Source: JBAYOE01 sp050950065 (GTDB lineage Bacteria; Spirochaetota; Spirochaetia; Sphaerochaetales; Sphaerochaetaceae). From it: 64,000 nucleotides of DNA. Position 1 is the stretch's first letter; the number at the start of each line of letters is the position of its first letter. Under the pieces are notes generated by a model. That model saw only the letters and a list, made by a program, of their open reading frames with translations, was not told the origin of the DNA and did no database searches. Location of the stretch: contig JBMNGX010000002.1 of NCBI GenBank assembly GCA_050950065.1, forward strand, positions 124,001 to 188,000, written 5' to 3'. This document shows, piece by piece, positions 23,976 through 31,687 of the stretch. A program made the translations under genes and the position numbers.

Positions 23976-25286
23976 ATGAGTAGTGTAAAAGAGTTTTGGG
24001 TCAATAAATTTGGTGGAACATCATTAGCCAATGCCCAACAAATAATGAAAGTTCGCGATATTGTTTTTGCTGATGAAAGAAGGAAGATTGTAGTTGTATC
24101 TGCTCCTGGAAAAGAGCACAAAGAGGATACAAAGATTACAGACATCCTTTTAAGTTGTCACCGTCTAATTGAAAAAGGGCAACCTTTTGATGAACTTTTT
24201 AGCGTTGTTCGCAAAAGAATCTTAGCAATAGCAGAAGCTTTAAACGTTAATCAAAATAAAATGGGAAAAGAGTTAGACGCTATTTATGTTCAACTTCCTA
24301 AAGAGAAAAGTGCCAACTATGCTGGTAGTAGGGGAGAGTATCTCAATGCAATCATGATTGCAGAGGCTTTCGACGCTACTTTTGTTGACTCTGCTGAAAT
24401 CATCTTCTTAACCAACAAAGGGCAAGTGGATGAAAAAAGCTACGACAAAGTGGCCCAAAGACTTAAAAATATTGAAGGCCGTATTGTAGTTCCTGGGTTC
24501 TACGGAACTGGTGAAGATGGATCTGTTAAAACCTTTAGTAGAGGTGGTTCAGATATTAGTGGCGCTATTTTAGCTAAAGCTATGAAAGCTACTAAGTATG
24601 AAAACTGGACAGATGTATCGGGAATTTATGTAGCAGACCCCCGTTTTGCAGTAAATGCAGGACCTGTGGCAAATATTACCTACTCAGAAATTAGAGAATT
24701 AGCAACTATTGGAGCTAGTGTCTTACACGAAGATGCAATTGCCCCAGTTAGAAGTGCTAATATCCCAATAAACGTTAGAAACACTAACGACCCAACAGCT
24801 GATGGGACAATTATCAGTGAAACTCGTGATATTAAGTTAGCTAACTTAGTTGGAGTTTCAGGCAAAAAGCCTTACCGCAAAGTTGTCTTAGAGAAGTATA
24901 TGCTCAACAGAGACAACAGCGCCAAAAAAGCTATTTCCAATTTCCTAGAACACAACAACTACACAGTAGACGTTGTTATAGAGGCATTTGATACAATGAC
25001 TTTGTTTATCTATGGAGATTTGGAAGAGAAAGATTTAAAGCTAATTAATGAGGAACTTCTTAAGAGTGTCGAAAGTTGTACAATTAGCGATGAATTGGTC
25101 TTAATTGGTGTTGTTGGAGAGGGCTTGGCAAACGAAAAAGAGCTAGTTAAACGAGTCAGTAATAAAGTTGATGTCCCATTTGAGATTATCAGCGAACTGA
25201 GTCCAATTAAGATGGTTCTTTCTTTTGCTTTAGAAGATTACAACACAGCCTTAAATGCTTTAGTAGACTTAGTTGTTGGCAAATAG
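23976..25286 (+). CDS. lysC: Aspartokinase, last gene of the ectoine locus
   Basis: A 436-residue monofunctional aspartate kinase. 'NKFGGTSLANAQQIM' is the N-terminal nucleotide loop, 'AGSRGEYLNAIMIAEAF' and 'FSRGGSDISGAILAKAM' belong to the kinase core, and a C-terminal ACT region follows from about residue 310. Forward, it makes aspartyl phosphate from aspartate and ATP. With Asd in the same operon and a route that delivers aspartate semialdehyde, the reverse, ATP-forming direction is thermodynamically favoured and is my preferred reading. A specialised aspartokinase is known in ectoine synthesis clusters, but no ectA, ectB or ectC is seen here. A strong terminator follows. Confidence 0.92.
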   Translation: MSSVKEFWVNKFGGTSLANAQQIMKVRDIVFADERRKIVVVSAPGKEHKEDTKITDILLSCHRLIEKGQPFDELFSVVRKRILAIAEALNVNQNKMGKELDAIYVQLPKEKSANYAGSRGEYLNAIMIAEAFDATFVDSAEIIFLTNKGQVDEKSYDKVAQRLKNIEGRIVVPGFYGTGEDGSVKTFSRGGSDISGAILAKAMKATKYENWTDVSGIYVADPRFAVNAGPVANITYSEIRELATIGASVLHEDAIAPVRSANIPINVRNTNDPTADGTIISETRDIKLANLVGVSGKKPYRKVVLEKYMLNRDNSAKKAISNFLEHNNYTVDVVIEAFDTMTLFIYGDLEEKDLKLINEELLKSVESCTISDELVLIGVVGEGLANEKELVKRVSNKVDVPFEIISELSPIKMVLSFALEDYNTALNALVDLVVGK

Positions 25287-25313
25287 CGCAAAATAAGAAT
25301 TAATTTACACCAG

Positions 25314-25347
25314 CAGCCGTTTCTCTTCAGTGAGAGACGGCTGTTTT
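25314..25347 (+). terminator. Rho-independent terminator closing the ectoine locus
   Basis: CAGCCGTTTCTC and GAGAGACGGCTG form a 12-bp stem with one G.T pair and a 6-nt loop, followed by TTTT. It marks the 3' end of the block that starts with iclR. Confidence 0.88.
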
Positions 25348-25399
25348 ACTGTACAAGGTAGTAGTTTTTAGCTATTATGGATTAATGTGGAGGTGGATG

Positions 25400-26386
25400 A
25401 TGGATAGATTAGCAACAACTTATTTAGGACTTGAGTTAAAAAACCCAATTATTGTGGGAAGCTCCCCTTTAACATCCTCTTTAGACAAACTTAAAAAGTG
25501 TGAAGACAATGGAGCAGGGGCAGTGGTCGTGAAGTCAATCTTCGAAGAGCAAATTGATCACGATGCAGCTGTTATGATTAAAGAGAGTGAAGGGTTTGTA
25601 TCTCACACTGATGGAGATGACTTTTTAGCCCAAGTATCTAAAAACTACTACTTAGATAACTATCTATCACTAGTTGAAAAGGCAACAGCAGCTTTAGATA
25701 TTCCTGTTATAGCCTCTATAAACTGTCAAAAACCAGGCTCCTGGTTAGATTACGTAGGACGTTTTGAAGAAGTTGGTGCTGACGCTTTAGAGCTAAACTA
25801 CTACATCCTTCCATCCGATTTTAAAAGAAGCGGATTGGAAATTGAAGAGGAGTATCTATCTGTAGTTAAAGCTGCTAGAGAAAAAACGAAGTTACCTTTA
25901 TCGATTAAGATGGGAGATCACTTCACAGCCTTAGCAAATATCGTCAAAGAATTTGATACTATCGGAGTTGACGGGTTAGTTCTATTTAACCGCTTTTATC
26001 AACCCGATATCGACATTGAAAAATTAGAGACAAAGTCCTCTATTGTGTTAAGTGGACCAAACGATTATCCAATAGCATTACAATGGACTGCCCTTTTAAG
26101 TGCCTATTTAAATAGCGACATTTGTTCCTCCACAGGAATTCACTCGGGTGAAACCTTAATTAAAATGCTTTTAGCAGGGGCAAAAGCTGTTCAACTTTGC
26201 TCAGCTATCATGAGAGGAGGACACAAAGTTATTAATGAAATGTTAGATGTCCTCATTAAATGGATGGATCGCCACGACTATAAAGATTTTGTCGACTTCA
26301 GAGGCAAGATGGCTCACAAGAGAATTGAAGATCCCACTAAGTGGGAGAGAGCCCAATATATGAAGTCTCTAAACGTGGAGTTTTAA
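25400..26386 (+). CDS. Dihydroorotate dehydrogenase-like flavoprotein
   Basis: A 328-residue FMN-binding TIM-barrel protein of the 'DHODH-like' group. It shows 'LKNPIIVGSSPLTSSL' at the N terminus, 'VIASINCQKPGSW', 'ALELNYYILPSD', 'LPLSIKMGD' and 'GAKAVQLCSAIMRGG'. It lacks the usual N-x-S-C-P-N segment of true PyrD proteins, so its substrate may not be dihydroorotate. ATG 25385 and ATG 25397 are in frame, but GGAGGTG at 25389-25395 places the start at 25400. The acyltransferase gene follows after 3 bp; no pyrimidine gene is adjacent. Confidence 0.8.
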   Translation: MDRLATTYLGLELKNPIIVGSSPLTSSLDKLKKCEDNGAGAVVVKSIFEEQIDHDAAVMIKESEGFVSHTDGDDFLAQVSKNYYLDNYLSLVEKATAALDIPVIASINCQKPGSWLDYVGRFEEVGADALELNYYILPSDFKRSGLEIEEEYLSVVKAAREKTKLPLSIKMGDHFTALANIVKEFDTIGVDGLVLFNRFYQPDIDIEKLETKSSIVLSGPNDYPIALQWTALLSAYLNSDICSSTGIHSGETLIKMLLAGAKAVQLCSAIMRGGHKVINEMLDVLIKWMDRHDYKDFVDFRGKMAHKRIEDPTKWERAQYMKSLNVEF

Positions 26387-26389
26387 TTA

Positions 26390-27526
26390 ATGGATTTAGA
26401 GAAGTACAGAGATATTGCTCCTTACTCAGGTCAAGATGTAAAAGATGCCATCGCGCGGATTAAAGCTTATCCCAACTTCTTAAACAACTTGGGTGAAATA
26501 TTCTACTCAGGCAATATTATCAAAACAAAGTGGAAAGCTCATCAAATGAAAGAGGCATTGCCCCCTTTGTTGGACCAAGTAGAAAGCTATGAAGATTTCC
26601 AGCGTCTAATAACTGCAGGTGTATTTATCCCAGCTATTGAGAAGGGGAGTATTAAAGAGTTCACTTTTAGTGGCCAAGAAAATTTAGATCCTTCATTACC
26701 CCATCTTTTTATAAGTAATCACCGTGACATAGTTTTAGATTGTGCTCTTTTAGATTACGCTTTAATGAAAATAGGGATGCCATTTGTTGAGATGGCAATA
26801 GGGGATAACCTTCTTGTTAACCAATTTACTACCGATATGTTTAAACTCAACGGTGGAGTAACAGTTAAAAGAAATCTTCCAATGAGACAACAGTACCAAG
26901 AGTCTTTAAGATTATCACGCTACTTTGTTGAACTTATAACCGAAGCTAAAAAATCTATTTGGGTAGCTCAAAAAAGTGGTAGAGCTAAAGATGGTATTGA
27001 TAAAACAAACAGCGCTATTATTAAAATGCTCCACCTCTCTTATAAGTCCAGTGGAGTTAAGTTTAACGAGTTGATGAAACTTCTAAATATTGTCCCTGTA
27101 GCAATCTCTTATCAGTACGATCCAAACGACATCAATAAAGGGCGAGAACAGGTCTCTAAGCGCCTTTATGGCACTTATAAGAAGAAAAAGTATGAAGACC
27201 TGGTTAACATGTTACGAGGCCTTAAACGGTACAAAGGGAATGTTCACCTTCACTTTGGTAAAAGGTTAACCCAAGATTACTTCACCTCTGAAAGTGTAGC
27301 TACCGAAATAGATCGTCAGATTCATGTCAACTATAAGTTGTGGGATACAAACTACTACGCATACGACTTACTACAAGGTCCAACTCGCTTTAGGGAGAAT
27401 TATGATTCTTTAAACACAAAGAAGTTCATGGAGCGCTACAAAGGGCTTAACGACGAAGTTAAGCAAACAGTACTACGAACTTATGCAAACCCAGTAGTGA
27501 TGCAACTTGAAGCCCTTGGATTGTGA
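26390..27526 (+). CDS. PlsC-like glycerolipid acyltransferase
   Basis: A 378-residue acyltransferase of the lysophosphatidate acyltransferase superfamily. The active-site motif is 'ISNHRDIVLDCALL', where the His-Asp spacing is one residue longer than the classical H-x4-D. It is followed by 'GGVTVKRNLPM' (motif II-like) and 'WVAQKSGRAKDG' (motif III-like). No clear transmembrane helix is seen, so it is probably peripheral to the inner membrane. It should add a fatty acid to a glycerol-phosphate-type acceptor, but the exact substrate is unknown. It shares one base with the lipoprotein gene that follows. Confidence 0.78.
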   Translation: MDLEKYRDIAPYSGQDVKDAIARIKAYPNFLNNLGEIFYSGNIIKTKWKAHQMKEALPPLLDQVESYEDFQRLITAGVFIPAIEKGSIKEFTFSGQENLDPSLPHLFISNHRDIVLDCALLDYALMKIGMPFVEMAIGDNLLVNQFTTDMFKLNGGVTVKRNLPMRQQYQESLRLSRYFVELITEAKKSIWVAQKSGRAKDGIDKTNSAIIKMLHLSYKSSGVKFNELMKLLNIVPVAISYQYDPNDINKGREQVSKRLYGTYKKKKYEDLVNMLRGLKRYKGNVHLHFGKRLTQDYFTSESVATEIDRQIHVNYKLWDTNYYAYDLLQGPTRFRENYDSLNTKKFMERYKGLNDEVKQTVLRTYANPVVMQLEALGL

Positions 27527-28071
27527 TGAAAAAACTCCCCTTTCTACTAATACCAATAATCTTATTAGTTGGTTGTACCAGAGGGGAGTTTAATTTTAAT
27601 GCCATTGAGGCAAACTCAACAATTGTTCTCTCTACCGATTTAACAAACAACATTACAACATTTAACGAAGGGATCAGTTTATTTATTTTTAGTGAAAACT
27701 TTGAAGAGGATAAGGAGTATTTAGTTAGTATAACTAGTCCATCAAATGATTTTAATTGGGAGTATACAACAAAGATAACCTTAGTGGCCTCTTTGAAAGC
27801 ATTAGTTAAAACTGATCTTTTATATCCCCCAAGTTTAGAAGCTGAAGAGGGCTCTTACTCTGTTGAACTACTTTTGCCCGATGGAAGAAAATTAGAGAGC
27901 TCTTTTAACTACACTAAGGCCAATAATTACAACAACTTAATCTTACAATTAACTAAATTTGAACAAGAGAAAGAAAAATGGTTAATAGAAGAAGATCAAA
28001 ATAGTTTAATTGCCAAAAGAGTTGATCAAAGTAGTAACACTTTAATGGTTATTAGAACGATATTTAAATAA
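27526..28071 (+). CDS. Putative lipoprotein of unknown function
   Basis: A 181-residue protein with a clear lipoprotein signal peptide: basic start, a hydrophobic stretch of about 11 residues and lipobox 'LLVGC' with Cys near 17. The mature part is rich in Ser, Thr, Asn and Glu with beta-type alternation, and no family is recognised. Its ATG overlaps the acyltransferase stop by one base (TGATG), so it is co-translated with it. Its 3' end overlaps the convergent mutL by 8 nt. It should be an anchored envelope protein, but its role cannot be stated. Confidence 0.7.
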   Translation: MKKLPFLLIPIILLVGCTRGEFNFNAIEANSTIVLSTDLTNNITTFNEGISLFIFSENFEEDKEYLVSITSPSNDFNWEYTTKITLVASLKALVKTDLLYPPSLEAEEGSYSVELLLPDGRKLESSFNYTKANNYNNLILQLTKFEQEKEKWLIEEDQNSLIAKRVDQSSNTLMVIRTIFK

Positions 28072-29791
28072 TTCTTCCCACACTCTTATACAAAGATTCT
28101 TTAGTAATCTCAACGACAAAAACCCTTCCATGAGGACAAACTGGGTGATCTAAGTTGAAAACCCCCTCAATTAAGTGGTGTGCTGCTGTATAATCAATTT
28201 TATCGTTTGCTTTAATAGCAGCTTTACAAGCGATGTTGGAGTACAACTTTTTCTCAAGCTCACTTATAACACCACTACTGTTACCTTGTAAAAAAGTAAT
28301 TACATCACTTTCTATTGATTTCCATAAAGAGGGAAGGGACTCTAATGCCCAAAGTAGATCATCAACTTTTTTTAAATCTAAACCGTAAGAACTGTACAAT
28401 GATCCATTTTCTAAAAGAAAATCATCAATTGATCTATCTACTTCAAATTCAATGGGGACAATTAATCTTTGGATTCCCCCTTCATCTCTTATTTGATCGT
28501 AAAGTAGTCTTTCATGAGCTGCATGTTGATCTATTAAATATAATGAAGAGCCTTTTTCAACAACTAAGAAGGTGTCAAAGATTTGCCCTAAGTATCTAAA
28601 ATCATAAACTAACGCCTGCGTCTCTTTAGGGTGATAAATCTCCTCTTTATCACTTAAAAGTTGGCGAGCTTTTTCAAACCATGAATCATCTTGGGGAACT
28701 TTATCTTTAGAAATAGAAGCCTCTTTAGTAAAAGAGGGTGTGTGAGAGTAAGTTGGCTTTGAAGTTTCAAAGCTAAATTGCTTTACCTCTTGTTGTTTAA
28801 AAGTAGCAGTAGGGAGCTCTTTTTTAAGTTGTTCTTTAATCATTACTACAACTTGGTGGTGAATTTCAGCTTTGTTACGTAGTCGTACCTCCCTTTTAGT
28901 TGGGTGGATATTAAAATCAACTAAGGATGGATCAACATCAATAAATAAATAAGCGTAAGGATAAGCACCTCCAGGTAGAGTTTCTCCATAACCGTAGGTG
29001 ATAGCTTGCACCATCGAATACTCATCTACTGGACGATTGTTAATATAAACTTTTATGTGAGAACGATCACTTCGATAACTTCCCCCAATGGAAGAGAGAG
29101 CATATAAAGAGAAATCTTTAAGCTCTTTATTCATCTCAACAAACTCCCCTCGGGTAACATTTTTGTTGTTGCTTAAGACATCTAAAATACGCTCTTTTTT
29201 CTCTTTTGCTAAAAGTTCAACCTTAAGGGTTTGCCCATCATAAAGTTTGAAAGTAATGTTTTCAAAAGCAATTGCCTTTTCAATCATAACGTTGCGACAC
29301 ATTAAAAACTCAGTGGCACCTCTTTTTAAAAACAATCTTCTAGCAGGGATAGTCTCAAATAACTTTTCTACTACTACTTTAGTTCCCTCTATTTTTGAAG
29401 AGGGTAGGAGTGTCCCCTCAGTTCCATTGTTAACTGAGTAGGTATATTCCCCACTACTTATATTAACCAAAGCACTGGAGGCAATTGCATACAAAGCTTC
29501 ACCTCTAAAGCCCATGGTGAACAGTTTTTGAAGATCTTCTAAAGTGGCAACCTTGCTAGTTGCATGGGATTGAAAAACTAATGGAAGATCCTCTTTACTA
29601 ATCCCTTTACCATTATCAATAACAGTGAGACGCTCTTTTCCCCCATCAACTAGTTGAATAGTTATCTCAGTAGCCTCTGCATCAATAGCGTTATCGATAA
29701 GTTCGCGCACTACTGAAGAGGGGCGTTCAATAACTTCTCCAGCAGCAATTCTTTGAGCAACTAAAGGATCTAAAACATGTATCTTTGCCAT
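28064..29791 (-). CDS. mutL: DNA mismatch repair protein MutL (endonuclease type)
   Basis: A mismatch-repair ATPase that links MutS to strand nicking. The 575-residue product has GHKL ATPase motifs 'RELIDNAIDAEATEI', 'VIDNGKGI', 'GFRGEALYAIAS' and 'TIPARRLFL'. The C-terminal domain holds the endonuclease metal motif 'DQHAAHERLLYD' (the usual final Glu is Asp), 'ACKAAIKAND' and 'CPHGR'. This is the nicking type found in bacteria without MutH. Upstream in-frame ATGs (29839, 29806) are passed over because 'MAKIHVLDPLVAQRIAAGE' is the conserved N terminus. Confidence 0.93.
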   Translation of the reverse strand: MAKIHVLDPLVAQRIAAGEVIERPSSVVRELIDNAIDAEATEITIQLVDGGKERLTVIDNGKGISKEDLPLVFQSHATSKVATLEDLQKLFTMGFRGEALYAIASSALVNISSGEYTYSVNNGTEGTLLPSSKIEGTKVVVEKLFETIPARRLFLKRGATEFLMCRNVMIEKAIAFENITFKLYDGQTLKVELLAKEKKERILDVLSNNKNVTRGEFVEMNKELKDFSLYALSSIGGSYRSDRSHIKVYINNRPVDEYSMVQAITYGYGETLPGGAYPYAYLFIDVDPSLVDFNIHPTKREVRLRNKAEIHHQVVVMIKEQLKKELPTATFKQQEVKQFSFETSKPTYSHTPSFTKEASISKDKVPQDDSWFEKARQLLSDKEEIYHPKETQALVYDFRYLGQIFDTFLVVEKGSSLYLIDQHAAHERLLYDQIRDEGGIQRLIVPIEFEVDRSIDDFLLENGSLYSSYGLDLKKVDDLLWALESLPSLWKSIESDVITFLQGNSSGVISELEKKLYSNIACKAAIKANDKIDYTAAHHLIEGVFNLDHPVCPHGRVFVVEITKESLYKSVGRII

Positions 29792-29806
29792 AACTAACTC
29801 TACCAT

Positions 29807-29839
29807 AAATAAAGCGCCCCTCACCAGAGGGAGGGGCAC
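29807..29839 (-). terminator. Terminator after the large envelope protein gene (minus strand)
   Basis: On the minus strand GTGCCCCTC and GAGGGGCGC form a 9-bp stem (one T.G pair) followed by TTTATTT. It lies 22 bp beyond the stop at 29861 and just upstream of mutL. Confidence 0.7.
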
Positions 29840-29860
29840 AGTACATTAAATTTCAACTAA

Positions 29861-31687
29861 TTAAAATAAGTTAATAGTTGCTCCTAAAGTTAATGCTAAG
29901 TTTGGAGAACTAACATCGTAGCTATTACTGTAAGTACTATTTTGTGTGTAGTGAGTGTAAGTAGATACAGATGTTGTAAATGTCATTGGACCTTGTCTTA
30001 AAGCAACAGAGGCACTAATAACACTGTCGTTGTCCACTATGAAATCTTTAATTCGATCAACTATAGAATCGCTACCTGTAGCTAAGGTCTTAACTCCATC
30101 AATGAAACCTTTGCGGTTGTAGGAGAAAAGAAGATCAAACCAATCAAACTTTACTTTTGCATCAAAGCTCAATAAATCGTTGTCTAAATCAAAGGCAAAT
30201 GTCTCACTAAGATTTAAAGAGTAGCTTGTTGTAAAATCAAATCTCTTAGAAGTTAGACCCATGTTGGCACTAGCTGTGAGACTCTTTTTATCACCTGTGC
30301 CAGCAAAAGCATCAGCTATTGTATCTGAAACTTGATATGAGCGGTCGTGGCTGTAGAAAGAGTTGAACATTCCATAAGAGAGAGAACCATCACCATAAGA
30401 GCCATCTAAACCAAAGAAGAAGTTCTTAAAGGTGAAATCAAGTCCAACTGAACCAATGAAGTTCTCAAATCTTTGGAATACGTTTCCATCTTCCCCAAAT
30501 AGAAGTTGTTTAAACTTATCTTCATAACCTAAAGCAGCACCAACAGTTGTTCTAAGGGCTACTTTGTTATCCCCTTTTTGATAAATTGGGAATGTTAAAT
30601 CAACAGCTGGAACTAAGAAAATACGACTATCATCACCAAGTTCAAAGTTTCCTAAAGCTGAAAGACCAAACTCCATTTTGTATTTTTTAAAGGGAACAAC
30701 GCCAAATCTTAAACCAGCTAATTGCATTTGCTTAATGTCGTTAACAAAAAGCTCACCATTAACGTTTGAAGTTTTAAATTTAGCACTTAAAGTTTTTGGC
30801 TCATAAATTGAGTGGTTTTCTATGGAGCGAAGGTTGTTCACTAATGGACCAAAGAAGACAATCTGATCAGAGCTTAACTCTAAATAGAAAGGATCATCTT
30901 TTTGACCAACTTTGATGTGATCAATGAAATTAAGAACATCGCTTCCAATATCGAAGTATTTAGACACCCCGTCTTTACCAACACCAAATGAGAATGGGTC
31001 AGCGTAAGAGGGGTATAATTCGAAGATATTTAAATCGGCACTAATTCTTGGACCAAGACCAATTGAGAATTTATCATCTTTTGAGATAGTCACAGTTGGT
31101 TTAATTGAGAGGTAGTTGTTATCATCACCACCAAATACAATGTCTCTCACATAATCGGTTGTAAGTGATGCGCCAATTTTTACTTTATCTTGTTTTGTTG
31201 CTACTAAACTCTCATCTGCTTTTGGATCAGCTGCCCCTTTAAGAGCCTCTTTTCCAATAGTGACTGTAGCAGCTAAATTAATTCTTGGCTTATTATCAAC
31301 TATGAATAATTCTCCGCTAAGGGCGTACAACCCTTTGGCATAACTAAGAGCCACATAAGGATAAGCTAAATCATCAGCAAGAATTAAGTCTTTAAATGTA
31401 GTGAGATTAGGCGTTGAAACAATATCTTTTATTGCATCAATAAAGCCATCTCTTTGTAAACCGGCAGAAACACTAAAGCCTTTGGCACTAAAACCAGCAC
31501 CAAGAGTTAATGAGTCTCCTCCAACGGTAGGAACATCACTAAGGGTAATTATATCTTTAAAAGAGGAATTAACTGGAATGTAGTAAGAACCGGTGAAGTT
31601 AAACAGATTTCCAGCATAAGATGACTCAAAACCAAATAGGTAGTGAGGTGAGTCATTGGTAGCTAACATTCCTATGTGTTGAACCAA
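29861..31687 (-). pseudogene. Large envelope protein, C-terminal beta-barrel-like part (frameshifted)
   Basis: The 3' part of a gene that starts at 34250. As read, about 608 codons are open, but the first codons have no ribosome site and simply continue the upstream frame after a +1 shift near 31680. The sequence is dominated by alternating polar/hydrophobic strands with many aromatic residues. It ends '...LALTLGATINLF', a C-terminal Phe in a beta-signal-like tail typical of outer-membrane barrels. A segment 'LNFIDHIKVGQKDDPFYLEL' repeats one in the upstream half, so the protein holds an internal duplication. No named family is recognised for the barrel. Confidence 0.65.

Noticed and set aside
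11241..25286. Ectoine biosynthesis cluster (because of asd and aspartokinase)
   Set aside because: ectA acetyltransferase and ectC synthase are absent, while hydrolases, EutABC and an importer are present, which indicates breakdown.
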